Positions 1 through 10,655 are shown, counted from the stretch's first letter. The stretch is DNA of 64,000 bases from Pachysolen tannophilus NRRL Y-2460 (GCA_001661245.1 KV454013.1:888898-952897); one strand, 5' to 3'. The notes: generated by a model from the sequence alone, not told the origin. A program made the numbers and translations.

Positions 1-1672
1 GATCTTCAGCACAACCATTTAAATAATTATTATGATCAGCTACACAATCATATTGACCTAATGCCTTTGAATGGAAGCTATTGTCTTCATGGTAACCAAT
101 GAATGCAAATGCCTTTTTAACCTGATAATATGGCTGCTTCAATACATGAGCAGCAGCAATAAATGTCTCTTTATCACCTTCCCCAGCACCACCTTGAGTA
201 AAAAGTGGATAATAATAGTCTGGTCCAAAGATGTTATAATATAACGATAAATATAATGTAGTAGATTGTAATTTTTTATCTACTAAAATCATTCCACTTT
301 CAGATGAAGGATTAGGTATTGTATTTTCCAAATCATGGAAATTGAATTCAGTTTTATCCATAAAATATCCACGAATAGGTTTATCACCAACAGCTATATC
401 TGCAATTTCATAATATTTTGGTGATGTTGTCCTTGCCCAAGCATCTGGCCATAATACTAACCCATATTCTTCAAATAGTTTAGAATCTAATAAATAATCT
501 GGATTGGAAACAGGTACATTATCTGCATCCAAAAACAACACTTTTTCAAATTTACTTGTTAAAAGTGCTAATGTCTTGTATTGATAACCATTTATCTTAA
601 ATTTCTCCAATAATTTTTCATTTGTAATCTCTTTCCATAATAAATTACATCTAATATTTGATCCAATTTTAGGTAAAATATTATCACAAAAATTTGAATC
701 ATATTCAGCTTTACTACCAATAAAAACTTCAACTGGTATTTCTGATTTCAATATTTTCAAATATTCAATATTGATTAATGCCAATAAATTGAATTTACTA
801 CCACCAACAATAACAATACCTTTTGTGCCTTCATCTACTTTCCCAGGATCTCCAAATATTTGATAATCTTGCAGTAATACGCTATCTAAATAAGCTTTGT
901 GGTTTTTCTTTAAATCAGCTACAGCTTCATCACTAATTTTTAATAATCCATTTAAATATTGTTCACTAAATATAATATCTGTTTCAGTATGAAATCTTTG
1001 GGCAGCATGTCCATTAACATATTCTTTTAAAGCGGGTATTGAAGGTTTAGATTTTGAAATTAATTCAAAAATTTGAGTATAAAAATTAACTTCATTTTCT
1101 TTCTCATCAATTGTGTTTCCTTCTTTATTTATTATTTCTTGAGTATCTTTCCCTTCTTCTTTTAAATTATTTTGTAATTGAGAAGAAGAAGAAGAAGCTT
1201 CGCCATCATTCTCTTGTGAACCAGAGGCAATGCCTTGAATTCCTTGATTTATTTTCTTACTAATTTCTTCATTATGGAGTCGATCATTATTTACGCTATC
1301 ACTATCAATTTTTTCATTGTAAGCCTTGTCATTTTTAATCTTATAGTCTTCTACATTATAAACAACATTTTTATCCTTCTCCAGTTCTTTGCCGTCAATA
1401 TCTTTTACATCTTTATTAATCGTATTAGCAATATTATTAACTTTTAATTGCTGTCCAGAAATAGCATCATTACTATCCTTCCCTTTCTTCAATGATTCAA
1501 CCTTATTATTACCAACTATCACAGCACTAGAAGAATCCAAACTTGACTTCAACTTCTCAATATCCGATTGGTCTATTTCCGTTCCTCTATAATTTCTTAA
1601 AGAAAAAATTATTATCACCACCACCAGGATAACCAATAACAGTTTATGAGACTTCCTCGGTAACCTGATCAT
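1..1672 (-). CDS. Alpha-1,2-mannosyltransferase, MNN2/MNN5 (GT71) family, 3' part missing
   Basis: A reading frame open from the ATG at 1672 to the window edge; the C-terminus lies outside. It is a type II Golgi protein by appearance: a short basic N-terminus (MIRLPRKSHK), a single hydrophobic anchor (about residues 11-24, LLLVILVVVIIIF), then a low-complexity Asn/Glu/Ser-rich stalk of roughly 180 residues (complement of about 1080-1600), then the catalytic domain. The complement of about 500-560 encodes KVLFLDADNVPVSNP, the metal-binding DxD-type motif typical of the Mnn2/Mnn5 alpha-1,2-mannosyltransferases that add the first side-branch mannoses on N-glycan outer chains in the Golgi. Candida-type yeasts carry several paralogues, so the exact orthologue cannot be assigned. 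It is divergent from NAM2 across a 308-bp spacer. Family assignment is firm. Confidence 0.87.
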   Translation of the reverse strand, partial: MIRLPRKSHKLLLVILVVVIIIFSLRNYRGTEIDQSDIEKLKSSLDSSSAVIVGNNKVESLKKGKDSNDAISGQQLKVNNIANTINKDVKDIDGKELEKDKNVVYNVEDYKIKNDKAYNEKIDSDSVNNDRLHNEEISKKINQGIQGIASGSQENDGEASSSSSQLQNNLKEEGKDTQEIINKEGNTIDEKENEVNFYTQIFELISKSKPSIPALKEYVNGHAAQRFHTETDIIFSEQYLNGLLKISDEAVADLKKNHKAYLDSVLLQDYQIFGDPGKVDEGTKGIVIVGGSKFNLLALINIEYLKILKSEIPVEVFIGSKAEYDSNFCDNILPKIGSNIRCNLLWKEITNEKLLEKFKINGYQYKTLALLTSKFEKVLFLDADNVPVSNPDYLLDSKLFEEYGLVLWPDAWARTTSPKYYEIADIAVGDKPIRGYFMDKTEFNFHDLENTIPNPSSESGMILVDKKLQSTTLYLSLYYNIFGPDYYYPLFTQGGAGEGDKETFIAAAHVLKQPYYQVKKAFAFIGYHEDNSFHSKALGQYDCVADHNNYLNGCAED

Positions 1673-1980
1673 CGTCACTATAACCTAGATATAGTTCACC
1701 TCTACACCCAAACCCAATTATCTCGATTGCAATCAATACAAAGTTATTGGGTTTATTTAAATTGTTGTTATTTCTTTTTTTTTATTAGCCAGTAGATGAG
1801 ACTAAAAGATGAAATGAGTAAATATTTCACGTTCACGTTAATAAATGCATCTGTTTTCCAATATTTCACGATTTTTACAAATTTCCAATAATTTTTTTCC
1901 ATTCTTTCGTTATTCTTTCCTTGGAAAAAAAATAATATTCAAAGTAAAGTGTAGGTGATATAGGCTTTAAAGCTGGTAGG
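1673..1980. promoter_or_regulatory. Divergent intergenic region, mannosyltransferase / NAM2
   Basis: 308 bp between two divergently transcribed genes. It holds T- and A-tracts and AT-rich stretches. No gene, RNA or clear factor site was recognised. Two copies of a short AATATTTCACG motif occur at about 1821 and 1859. Confidence 0.5.
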
Positions 1981-4755
1981 ATGATGAGGATGAAGATGTT
2001 GAAGAGGAATTCTACTTGTTTTCAATTTAAGGTATTATTGGTTACTAAGAAGTTTTCTCGCTTAAGCAGGAATTATTCTCAGACCTTTAATACCGCTTCT
2101 GAAGCAACTTTACAAGTGGAATTAAATCAGTTGGATAAGAAATGGATTGATAAATGGTCTTCATTAATTCCAAAAGAGCATCCACATTCGATAAACCCAT
2201 TGAAATTTATCAATCAAGAGAATGAAAAGAAACCAAAGTTGTATACACTTTCAATGTTTCCATACCCTTCGGGTATGTTACATATGGGACATTTAAGAGT
2301 TTATACAATAAGTGATGTATTGACCAGATTTAATAGACTTAAAGGTTTTGATGTGATTCATCCTATGGGTTGGGATGCTTTTGGGTTACCAGCTGAGAAT
2401 GCTGCAATAGAACGTAATATAGATCCTTCAGTTTGGACAAGGGAGAATATACTTAAGATGAAAGAACAAATGAAATTGATGTTGGCTGATTTTGATTGGG
2501 AAAGAGAAATAACAACTTGTAGTGATGATTATTATAAGCACACTCAAAAAATCTTTAAATTGTTATATGAAAATGGTTTAGCTTACAGATCTAAATCAGA
2601 GATAAATTGGGATCCAGTAGATCAAACTGTGTTGGCCAATGAACAAGTCGATGAAGAGGGAAGATCTTGGAGATCTGGTGCCATTGTTGAGAAAAAATTA
2701 TTGGAACAATGGTTTTTAAAAATAACTGATTTTGCAACAGATTTGAATAAAGATTTAAGCTTATTAGAAGAATGGCCTGAAAAAGTTAAGTTAATGCAAA
2801 AAAATTGGATTGGTGAAAGTCATGGTGTTGAATTAACGTTCAAGTTAACCAATGGTAATGATGAAGATTTGATCAAGACATTTACTACTAGACCAGATAC
2901 TATTAAAGGAGTTCAATATTTAGCTATATCATTAGATCATCCCTTGACCAAGAAAATAATGGTTGAAGATGATGCTTTACAAAATTTTATCAAGAGAGCT
3001 GAAAAATTACCAGAAGATACAAAAGAAGGTTATTTATTGTCTGAAATTTATGTTAAAAATCCCATTGATCCGTTACATAACAATATACCTGTATTTGTAG
3101 CTCCTTATGTATTGGGTTCATATGGTCATGGTGCTGTTATGGGCTGTCCCGGACATGATCAACGAGATTATGAATTTTGGATTGAAAATGCTTCTAATCA
3201 ACCAATCATTAAGATTATTGATCCATCGGATCCAAATATCAAAGTTGATGTAAATAAGCCTTACCTTGGTAAAAATGGTGTATTAAATCAAAAAGCTGGT
3301 AAATATCAAGGTTTATCGGTGAAAGAGGCAACAAGTCAAATAATAAAAGATTTAGAAAGTGTAAAATTAGGTCAAAAAGTTACTCAGTATCGTATTAGAG
3401 ATTGGTTAATAAGTAGGCAACGTTATTGGGGTGCACCTATACCTATGATTCATTGTAATTCTTGTGGTATAGTTCCAGTTCCAGATGAAGATTTACCTGT
3501 GTTATTACCAAAAGTCGATAAGATTATGGGTAAAGGTGGATCACCTTTATCCAAGGTTGATGATTTTGTTAATGTCAAATGTCCAAGTTGTCATAAAAAT
3601 GCCAAGAGAGAAACTGATACAATGGATACTTTTATGGATTCTTCATGGTATTTTTTCAGATATTTAGATCCTAAAAACACTGAAATTCCATTTGACAAAT
3701 TAAAAGCTTCAAATCAAATGCCTGTTGATATATATATCGGAGGTGTTGAACATGCCATTTTACACTTGTTATACTCAAGATTTATTGGGAAATTCCTACA
3801 TAGAATTGGATACTGGGATTCCAAAATGAATGGAGAGCCAATCAAGAAATTGATTACCCAAGGAATGGTTCATGGTAAGACTTTTATTAACCCTGTAAAT
3901 GGAAGGTTCTTAAAGCCCGAAGAATTAATTTATGATTCTTCGGAAACCAGTCCAAGGATTAAAGAAACTGGCCAAGAGCCTTTAGTTACATATGAGAAAA
4001 TGTCCAAGTCCAAATACAACGGTGCTGACCCTGGTAAAACCATTGCCAAATATGGAGCCGATTCCACAAGGGCTCATATCTTATTCCAAGCGCCATTAAC
4101 AGATATCTTGGATTGGGATGAATTAAAAATCGTTGGCGTTCAAAGGTGGTTAAGAAAAGTTTTGAACTTGAGCCATAGAATCTCGAAATTGGTCAAGACA
4201 GAAACAGTTTTAGAAAAACCTAAAATTCTAAACCAAGATGAAATCAAATTACACAATGATTTACAACATTATATTAAATCTGTTGAAGATTCTTTTACTA
4301 GTACATCATCACTAAACACCGTGGTTTCCGATTACATGAAATTAACAAATTCTCTCATATCATCTCTAGACTCTTCCAAAGTCAGCTTGGCATTGATTGA
4401 AGATGCTTTTTTGAAATTATTAATCATTCTATCACCGGTAACTCCCACGGTTTCTGAAGAAGCTTACGAGATATATTGTAACAATTTGAATAAAAATTGG
4501 AAATCAGTCTTAATAAATCAATGGCCCAAGTTAGAACCAGTAATTGAAAGTGACTCAGTCAATTACAGTGTTATGATAAACGGTAAATTTAGGTTTGTAT
4601 TCAATGGTAAGAAATCATTATACAAAACTCAAGATCAAAATGAAATCTTAAAAGAAATTTTATACCTTAAAGAAGGTCAAAAATGGTTGCAAAATCGTGA
4701 AATCAAGAGAACAATCATTAAACCAAAAATGATCAGCTTCCTTGTAAATACTTAA
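1981..4755 (+). CDS. NAM2: Mitochondrial leucyl-tRNA synthetase
   Basis: 924 residues, the usual length for yeast mitochondrial LeuRS. The basic, Ser-rich first 40 residues ([11 protein letters not shown], then [10 protein letters not shown]) look like a matrix-targeting sequence. The class I signatures are present: the HIGH-type motif HMGH at residues 101-104 in [17 protein letters not shown], and KMSKS at 673-677. Between them lie the CP1 editing insertion (TTRPDT motif) and the [10 protein letters not shown] segment of bacterial/mitochondrial LeuRS; a C-terminal anticodon-binding region follows. It charges mitochondrial tRNA-Leu; in S. cerevisiae the protein also assists group I intron splicing. 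No in-frame CTG codon was found in the 924 codons, which matters for the genetic-code question. The first ATG of an ATGATG pair is taken as the start. Confidence 0.96.
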   Translation: MMRMKMLKRNSTCFQFKVLLVTKKFSRLSRNYSQTFNTASEATLQVELNQLDKKWIDKWSSLIPKEHPHSINPLKFINQENEKKPKLYTLSMFPYPSGMLHMGHLRVYTISDVLTRFNRLKGFDVIHPMGWDAFGLPAENAAIERNIDPSVWTRENILKMKEQMKLMLADFDWEREITTCSDDYYKHTQKIFKLLYENGLAYRSKSEINWDPVDQTVLANEQVDEEGRSWRSGAIVEKKLLEQWFLKITDFATDLNKDLSLLEEWPEKVKLMQKNWIGESHGVELTFKLTNGNDEDLIKTFTTRPDTIKGVQYLAISLDHPLTKKIMVEDDALQNFIKRAEKLPEDTKEGYLLSEIYVKNPIDPLHNNIPVFVAPYVLGSYGHGAVMGCPGHDQRDYEFWIENASNQPIIKIIDPSDPNIKVDVNKPYLGKNGVLNQKAGKYQGLSVKEATSQIIKDLESVKLGQKVTQYRIRDWLISRQRYWGAPIPMIHCNSCGIVPVPDEDLPVLLPKVDKIMGKGGSPLSKVDDFVNVKCPSCHKNAKRETDTMDTFMDSSWYFFRYLDPKNTEIPFDKLKASNQMPVDIYIGGVEHAILHLLYSRFIGKFLHRIGYWDSKMNGEPIKKLITQGMVHGKTFINPVNGRFLKPEELIYDSSETSPRIKETGQEPLVTYEKMSKSKYNGADPGKTIAKYGADSTRAHILFQAPLTDILDWDELKIVGVQRWLRKVLNLSHRISKLVKTETVLEKPKILNQDEIKLHNDLQHYIKSVEDSFTSTSSLNTVVSDYMKLTNSLISSLDSSKVSLALIEDAFLKLLIILSPVTPTVSEEAYEIYCNNLNKNWKSVLINQWPKLEPVIESDSVNYSVMINGKFRFVFNGKKSLYKTQDQNEILKEILYLKEGQKWLQNREIKRTIIKPKMISFLVNT

Positions 4756-5149
4756 ATAGAGAAAAAAAACTTGTAAATAAACTAGATTCTTAGATCTCTT
4801 AGATCTCTCTTAATTACAAAGAAACCTGGTTTCTTTTTAGTATGTTTTAATTATTTTTAATGTAAGAAAAAAGCTCTCGGGTTTTAACCAACGAAAAAAA
4901 AAATAATGAAAAATTTCAACCAAAAACAATTGAATTTTGTTTAATTTTTGATCATTCATAATTCTGTGAGATTTAAAGAAGAATCGGTGGCAATAGTGAT
5001 AGAATAGATCTACTGAAGCAAGAGAGTTTGGTTTTTTCTTTTTCTTTTTTTTTTGTCTTTTGGTTTTTGGAATTGAGGTTTCACTGTATTTTAGTAATAC
5101 GTTGTGTTGTTTTTTTTGTTAGCTTTCCAATTAACAAGAAAAGATTAAG
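4756..5149. other. Intergenic, NAM2 3' end to CSR1 5' end
   Basis: 394 bp, AT-rich with long T-tracts (around 5035-5055 and 5110-5120) just upstream of the CSR1 ATG. A short tandem TTAGATCTC duplication lies at about 4791-4808. No gene or RNA seen. Confidence 0.5.
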
Positions 5150-6589
5150 ATGAACGGTACTTCATCATCATCATCAAAGACAAAAGTATCACGCAATCAT
5201 ATTCCTTCATCGGCGGAATTGTTTTCCGATAATGAAACAAGGTATCCAAAGGGCCGTGTAGAGAATTTAACTCTGGATCAAGAGTATGTCTTGAAGGAAG
5301 TTTGGGGTTATCTTTTGAAATTTTGGGGTTATGACGTGGTACTACCTCAAAAATATAAATCTTCTGATAATGGATCTCCAGTGATCCATAGAACTAATAC
5401 TGTGAATTCAATTAAATCTAATTCTACTGCGCGTACGAGCTCAACGAGTTCTGGTTCTTCAAAGAAAAAATTTATGTCGAGATTTGGTGGAAATAAGAAG
5501 AAAAATGGTCATCATAATGTTGATGAATTAACAAGACAAGTTTCACAATTATCTACAGAACCAGGTGTTAGTGTTAATACAGATATGCTGATTCATAATT
5601 CTTTTAAAAATATGAAGGGAGAACAAGTTAAACAAGATTTTTGGAAATTTTTAAGACATGATACACCAGATAATTTAGTATTACGTTTTGTTAGGGCAAG
5701 AAAATGGAATGCTGATAAATCTTTAATGATGTTAGCCAATACTTTACATTGGAGAGTTCATGAAACTAAGGTGGATAAGATTTTTGAAGGTAATGAATTA
5801 GCCTTTATCGATAAAGATGGAGTGATGTTACAATTTGATAAGGGGAAAGCTTACATTAGAGGTTATGATTTAAAGGGGAAACCAATTGTTATTGTTAGAC
5901 CAAGATTTCATCATTCATCAGATCAAAATGAAGAAGATATGCAAACTTTCATATTATTGGTTATAGAGTATGCAAGACTTTTCTTGAATGAACCAGTAGA
6001 TTCTGCATCTATTATATTTGATTTAACAGATTTTTCAATGGCAAATATGGATTATGCTCCTGTAAAATTTATGGTAAAATGTTTTGAAGCTCATTACCCA
6101 GAATCTTTAGGAACATTGCTAATTCATAAAGCGCCTTGGGTATTTGGTGGTATATGGTCTATCATTAAAAATTGGTTAGATCCAGTTGTTGCTTCAAAAA
6201 TTAATTTTACTAAAAATTTAAAAGATTTACAAAAATTTGTCGATATAAAACATATTCCAAAAGAATTAGGTGGAAATGATACTTTTAATTATAAATATAT
6301 TAAACCATCGGAAAAAGATAAAAGATTGGCATCAGATCTGTGTAAGACAGAATTATTACAAGAAAGGGAAGAACTTATAGCCAAATTTATTGAAAGTACT
6401 ATATTATGGGTTGAAAGTACAGAAAAATCCGATAATGATCGTTACCGTAAGGAGAAAATACTTATTGGTAGACAATTATCTAATAATTATATTGCATTAT
6501 GGCCGTATCTTGTAAATAAGACGATATACCATAGATTTGGGTACTTAGAATTACAAGAATTTGAAATCTTTTACGATTCAATAGATTGA
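5150..6589 (+). CDS. CSR1: Sec14-like phosphatidylinositol transfer protein
   Basis: 479 residues. The N-terminal third is Ser-rich and basic (residues about 75-125, including KKKFMSRFGGNKKK) and precedes a CRAL-TRIO N-terminal helical segment (DNLVLRFVRARKWNADKSLMML) and a CRAL-TRIO lipid-binding domain (about residues 210-400) with GYDLKGKPIVIVRPRFH and IIFDLTDFSMANMDYAPVKF. The opening LTxDQEYVLKEVWGYLLKFWGYD is characteristic of Csr1/Sfh2 within the Sec14 family. Csr1 exchanges phosphatidylinositol and other lipids between membranes and links to phospholipase D and squalene/fatty-acid metabolism in S. cerevisiae. The residue after LT (about 39) is a CTG: Ser would suit this surface position at least as well as Leu. 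The next gene (NUP) is convergent with it. Confidence 0.9.
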   Translation: MNGTSSSSSKTKVSRNHIPSSAELFSDNETRYPKGRVENLTLDQEYVLKEVWGYLLKFWGYDVVLPQKYKSSDNGSPVIHRTNTVNSIKSNSTARTSSTSSGSSKKKFMSRFGGNKKKNGHHNVDELTRQVSQLSTEPGVSVNTDMLIHNSFKNMKGEQVKQDFWKFLRHDTPDNLVLRFVRARKWNADKSLMMLANTLHWRVHETKVDKIFEGNELAFIDKDGVMLQFDKGKAYIRGYDLKGKPIVIVRPRFHHSSDQNEEDMQTFILLVIEYARLFLNEPVDSASIIFDLTDFSMANMDYAPVKFMVKCFEAHYPESLGTLLIHKAPWVFGGIWSIIKNWLDPVVASKINFTKNLKDLQKFVDIKHIPKELGGNDTFNYKYIKPSEKDKRLASDLCKTELLQEREELIAKFIESTILWVESTEKSDNDRYRKEKILIGRQLSNNYIALWPYLVNKTIYHRFGYLELQEFEIFYDSID

Positions 6590-6736
6590 AAAAAAAAAAG
6601 CAAATATTCTTTTCATTTCTTTTAAACATCTATTTTCTTTTATTATATTATATCTCTTTTTTTTTTTTTTTTTTTTTACTTATTGTGTTATAAAATTACT
6701 GAAAATATAGTTTGCCTAGTTATATATAGATGTTAC

Positions 6737-7924
6737 TTATTCAGAATCAGTTCCAAAATTTGGTGTTCCACCAAGGGTTCCAAAATAGTCACCAATATAA
6801 TTTGTTGGTTTGAAATAACCTGTTCCGTAATAAACATCCCAATTACTTATAACGTCTTGAACAAATGGCAATCCTGCTATGTATAAATTAGAAATAGCTA
6901 CACTTGAACCTCCTTGATATGCATCAAAGAAGAAATATGTAGTTTCGTTATTCATTGAAGGTGGAGGCCTATCGAAATCCGAGATAGTTCTTAAAATTAC
7001 TATTCTACCAAAATCCACTAGACCAAATTTAGCAGCTCTTAACATTGCTTCCAATGTAGCATTATCTTCTTGTTGAGTTGAACAATATGTTGCAGTGTAA
7101 TTTGTTATAATTGATGTATAATTTGCAAAAGATTCACCCAAGATTGATCCAAACCAATAAACGTCACTTGTCAGGGTATCACATGCAACTACTGCAGGTG
7201 GATCATTTGCAGGTGGTGCTCCATATAATTCTCTAAATGAGATGTTATCTTCTGACCCATTGGCTAAAGAAACTTGTTTTGCTAAATACATTGCTCTATT
7301 TCTTAAAACATCATTTATTTCAAATACTTCAGTACCATAAATTTCACTTGGATATTGATTTGGTTCATCATTTCCAAATGCAACATATCCAGAAGACCAA
7401 TTTCCAGGAATTTGTCTAGAATCCGCCTCATACTCCAACCCAACTTGTACAGCAAATTTGGGGAAAGTTGCCGAACCTAAAGTAACTTGTAATGGAGATC
7501 CACCAGCTATTCCTGCCACTATAAAATAAGTTTCAGTTAAATCAAATAAGGGGGATAATGTCAATGCAGTTATTGTTGATGCAGCATTTATTTCAGCTTC
7601 TCCAGTGGTAACTTGGCATATTGAATAATTTGCAACACAATGAATCTCTGGGTATAAAGGTGAAAGACCTGGAATTGAAATATTATAAACCATGTTGAGA
7701 CCTTCAATCCAAGGCTCTTGCTCATTTGAAAACATATTAATAACAAATGCTTTTGGTTTAAAGATTGCACCTGTTCTACCATATGCAACCTTAATTGCAC
7801 CGTCTGTAGATGTTGCAACGATCGTAGACGTAGTAGATGAAACTTGATCACGCTTAAAATTGAGAGGGTGCCCACCAACTAAAACAGTTGCTAGACAAAT
7901 AGCAAAAAGACTAATTGCTCTCAT
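6737..7924 (-). CDS. NUP: Purine nucleoside permease (NUP family), secretory signal present
   Basis: 395 residues from the ATG at 7924; the frame runs upstream to TTG codons but a stop lies just beyond them, so this is the first possible ATG. Residues 1-19 (MRAISLFAICLATVLVGGH) form a signal peptide, followed by a dibasic KR that may be a Kex2 processing site. The body matches the fungal NUP family: KAFVINMFSNEQEPW, GLSPLYPEIHC, the glycine-rich FIVAGIAGGSP, and a later DVYWFGSILGESFANY region. C. albicans NUP was described as an adenosine/guanosine permease; the family fold resembles nucleoside phosphorylases, and this copy has no multi-span topology, so an extracellular or cell-surface nucleoside-binding or processing role is also possible. 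Several NxS/T glycosylation sites fit a secreted protein. Convergent with CSR1. Confidence 0.88.
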   Translation of the reverse strand: MRAISLFAICLATVLVGGHPLNFKRDQVSSTTSTIVATSTDGAIKVAYGRTGAIFKPKAFVINMFSNEQEPWIEGLNMVYNISIPGLSPLYPEIHCVANYSICQVTTGEAEINAASTITALTLSPLFDLTETYFIVAGIAGGSPLQVTLGSATFPKFAVQVGLEYEADSRQIPGNWSSGYVAFGNDEPNQYPSEIYGTEVFEINDVLRNRAMYLAKQVSLANGSEDNISFRELYGAPPANDPPAVVACDTLTSDVYWFGSILGESFANYTSIITNYTATYCSTQQEDNATLEAMLRAAKFGLVDFGRIVILRTISDFDRPPPSMNNETTYFFFDAYQGGSSVAISNLYIAGLPFVQDVISNWDVYYGTGYFKPTNYIGDYFGTLGGTPNFGTDSE

Positions 7925-8682
7925 TCTCAAAGAGGACTTCAACTTCAATTAGAATTATCCCCCAAGTTAAGAAATAAATCAATAAATATATCTATATTTA
8001 TATATATAATATATATAAATATATAGATATATAGATATAGATATAGATAATAGAAACAGAAGAAAAGAAGTTTAATTAGCAACACAACAAAGCTTCCAAC
8101 TTGAAATTAATTGAGCCAAATCCTCGACTAAAAAGGTAAAAACTCTTCACTAGTAAAAACTTTGGTATTTCAGCTTGGTTCATTGATTAACTTCAACTTT
8201 TTGGAAATTATAAATTCTTGAGATAACAAATTACATGCAGAAAATTGCATGAGTCTTGCAGAAAGTGAACAAAAGTAAGCAGAAGTTGAAAAATCAACAA
8301 CCTCCACCACCACACACCACACACCACACACATATGGATACAAGATACAATGAACATTGATTTCCATCTATTTAGTTCACACCATTGAAACTTGCAAGAT
8401 CAATTGAAATAAATAAATTCAAACAATTCAAAATCCAAAGCTCAAAGTATACCCAGATTTCAACTGTGTCTTTATTTTTGATTTTCGCTGCTGGGCGGCA
8501 GAGCTGTAGGGCGGCAGAACGGCAGCTCTGCCGCCCGTTTTCCTCGAGAGCGCGGAAAAAATTGCTGCCAAAATTTGTGTGGGCAAATAAACTCAGCGGC
8601 GGCAGCAGCAGCAGTTGTGACGAAGGAGGACAAGTTATAGTTAGTTATAAAGATTACTTACTACTTGAAGACTGTTTGTTGT
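7925..8682. promoter_or_regulatory. Divergent intergenic region NUP / TSC10
   Basis: 758 bp. The NUP side (7980-8045) is a TATA-rich run of ATATAT/ATAGAT repeats. A CACACC-rich patch lies at 8300-8335. The TSC10-proximal part (about 8486-8622) is strikingly GC-rich and is described separately. An open frame of about 100 codons crosses 8385-8696, but it begins in ordinary promoter DNA, resembles nothing known and overlaps the TSC10 start, so it is not called a gene. Confidence 0.55.
8486..8622. promoter_or_regulatory. GC-rich element with CGGCAG repeats and a 14-bp inverted repeat
   Basis: Inside otherwise AT-rich DNA. The motif GGGCGGCAG occurs twice in direct orientation (8493 and 8509), AACGGCAG follows, and CTGCCGCCC appears inverted; GCGGCGGCAGCAGCAGCAG recurs near 8596. 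The arms at 8493-8506 (GGGCGGCAGAGCTG) and 8523-8536 (CAGCTCTGCCGCCC) are exact reverse complements with a 16-nt loop. It lies 150-240 bp upstream of the TSC10 start and is probably a dense binding site for a CGG-recognising regulator such as a Zn2Cys6 protein. The factor is not identified. Confidence 0.5.
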
Positions 8683-9663
8683 ATGGGTATAGATAGATCT
8701 AGGGGTTTTAGTGATTTTGCTTTATTGGAATTTGTTATGTCAATTTTTGGGTTTGGTAAATCTTATTTTGAAACTGAAGGGAAACTAGTTGTTATTTCTG
8801 GTGGTTCTCAAGGTGTTGGTGCTGAGTTTGCAAAAAAATTGATTTTAAAAGGAGCAGATGTTATTATTGTTGCAAGAACAGAAGAGAAATTGAAACGTAA
8901 AGTTGAAGAGATTTCTGGGCTTAAGACAAATAAAGATCAGATTATTGAATATAGATGTGGGGATATTTCAAAGTATGAGGATTGTGAAAGAATTTTCAAC
9001 TCTATTGATAGAATTCCAGATATTGTTGTATGTTGTGCTGGTTCTTCACATCCTGATTTATTTCTTAATTTAAAAGCTGAATTTTTGCAACAAGGTATTT
9101 CAACCAATTATAATACCGCGTTATTTTTCAGTCATGTTGCTTCATGTAAGATGGCATCTGCAAAGGATAAAACTACCAAGAGACATATTGTATTTTTTTC
9201 ATCTTCAGTAGCTTTTTTTTCATTTATTGGTTATGGACTGTATTCTCCATTAAAGGCTGCTGTTAAATCATTAGCAGATTGCCTTAGACAAGAATTATTA
9301 CCTTATAATATTAGTGTTGAATGTGTTTTCCCTGGAAATTTTGCAAGTGAAGGTTTTGCAGAAGAAGAAAAAACTAAACCTGAAATTACTAAATTAATTG
9401 AAGGTCCTTCAACACCAATAAGTTGTGAAAAATGTTGTGATATAATCCTACTGAACTTGGAAAAAGGATATCAATATGTTACTACAGATACTGCTGGATA
9501 TATGTTAAGTTGTATTTCTTTGGGGAATTCGCCAAGGTGTTGGTGGTGGTTACAAGTTTTAATTGCTTTCGTGTTAAGTTTAATTGGTCCAATTATTGAT
9601 TGGTATATGAATTTACAAATCACTGACTACTTTACGAAAAATAATGATAAAAAGAAAGATTAG
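8683..9663 (+). CDS. TSC10: 3-ketodihydrosphingosine reductase
   Basis: A short-chain dehydrogenase that reduces 3-ketosphinganine to dihydrosphingosine with NADPH, the second step of sphingolipid synthesis, at the ER membrane. Numbered from the internal ATG at 8737 it has 308 residues: the nucleotide-binding GGSQGVG at 22-28, the NAG-like CCAGSSHP, the catalytic YxxxK at Y169/K173 preceded by Ser residues near 156, and the Tsc10-specific block ASEGF followed by TKPEITKLIEGPS. The C-terminus has a hydrophobic segment (WWWLQVLIAFVLSLIGPII) for membrane attachment. Two starts are possible, 8683 and 8737; the second (MSIFGFGKSYFE) puts the Rossmann motif at the more usual distance and may be the real one. 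Convergent with MRPL8, only 68 bp away. Confidence 0.93.
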   Translation: MGIDRSRGFSDFALLEFVMSIFGFGKSYFETEGKLVVISGGSQGVGAEFAKKLILKGADVIIVARTEEKLKRKVEEISGLKTNKDQIIEYRCGDISKYEDCERIFNSIDRIPDIVVCCAGSSHPDLFLNLKAEFLQQGISTNYNTALFFSHVASCKMASAKDKTTKRHIVFFSSSVAFFSFIGYGLYSPLKAAVKSLADCLRQELLPYNISVECVFPGNFASEGFAEEEKTKPEITKLIEGPSTPISCEKCCDIILLNLEKGYQYVTTDTAGYMLSCISLGNSPRCWWWLQVLIAFVLSLIGPIIDWYMNLQITDYFTKNNDKKKD

Positions 9664-9731
9664 AACATAAATTACTAGATGCTATATACAATTGTGGAAA
9701 GTTTCTTTTTTTTTTTTTTTTTTCAATTTTT

Positions 9732-10385
9732 TCAGTTTTTTCTAGGTCTAGGAACCATAACAATTTGATCTTTCAATAAGCTTCTATTAAAACCATTACT
9801 ATTCTCTTTCAATTGTGGTAAATTTTCCAAACTTTCTTCATTCAGATAAAATTCTTTCTTACAAATTTCAACAATATCTCTAAATTTTTGTTTCCCAGCT
9901 TCATCTTTATGTTTTAACAATTTATCCAAATTTTTCTTTGTCAAATCATTTAATGGTTGTTTTTGTAATTCTAACCTGGCCATAGTCTTTGCCAAGAGCC
10001 AATATTTAATTTCTCGATCTTCATTATCAACTAATTCCAAGATACATTGTGGTGCATTATCACCTATTCTAGATTCCAATTTTAAAATTCTTGTATAACC
10101 TCCAGCTCTTTCTAAATAACGTGGAGCCAATACATCAAACAATTTGGGTAACGTTATATTATGCTCAAAAAGATCAGATCCACATCTTATCCTAGCATCT
10201 TGTAATAACTTTTCCTGACTTTGTGGTCCAACACTTTTCTTTGCTTTTGTAATCAAATTCTCCACTAATCCTTGAGTTAACTTTGCCTTTGCCTGTGTAG
10301 TTATAATCGATTCATGTTTTATCAAAGAAGTGGCCAAGTTTCTCAATAAAGCACGCTCGTGTTTCACTGACCTTCCTAATCCCAT
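9732..10385 (-). CDS. MRPL8: Mitochondrial large-subunit ribosomal protein bL17
   Basis: 217 residues from the ATG at 10385 (an upstream TTG is in frame but not a likely start). The N-terminal GLGRSVKHERALLRNLATSLIKHESIITTQAKA is the bacterial L17 core (about residues 1-40), and APRYLERAGGYTRILKLESRIGDNAPQCILELV completes the L17 domain at about residues 85-120. The fungal C-terminal extension ends in MVPRPRKN, as in S. cerevisiae Mrpl8, which ends in MVPRP. It acts in the mitochondrial 54S subunit near the exit tunnel. It is divergent from MIC12 across 270 bp, so two mitochondrial proteins share one promoter region. Confidence 0.94.
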   Translation of the reverse strand: MGLGRSVKHERALLRNLATSLIKHESIITTQAKAKLTQGLVENLITKAKKSVGPQSQEKLLQDARIRCGSDLFEHNITLPKLFDVLAPRYLERAGGYTRILKLESRIGDNAPQCILELVDNEDREIKYWLLAKTMARLELQKQPLNDLTKKNLDKLLKHKDEAGKQKFRDIVEICKKEFYLNEESLENLPQLKENSNGFNRSLLKDQIVMVPRPRKN

Positions 10386-10655
10386 ATCCAACTATCTTTT
10401 TTTTTAAAATGACCTTATAAACAATCAATAATAATAAATTTCAAAAAAATATTAGTATTATTTGAAAAATTGGAAAATTTTGTATTTTATAAAAATTTTT
10501 ATAAAAAGTGTCTCATAACCTCGAAACCTTCTTTCGTTTTGAACCGGAAACCAATAATAAAAATTAAGTAAAACATCAATCAATCAATAAAATAAACGAA
10601 CTAAGGAGTTGATTATTTGATTGGATGGAATAAGATTGATATCTGAAGTTAAAAG

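Noticed and set aside
8385-8696. Plus-strand open frame of about 100 codons before TSC10
   Set aside because: It starts in promoter DNA, runs through the GC-rich CGGCAG array and overlaps the TSC10 start; no family features.
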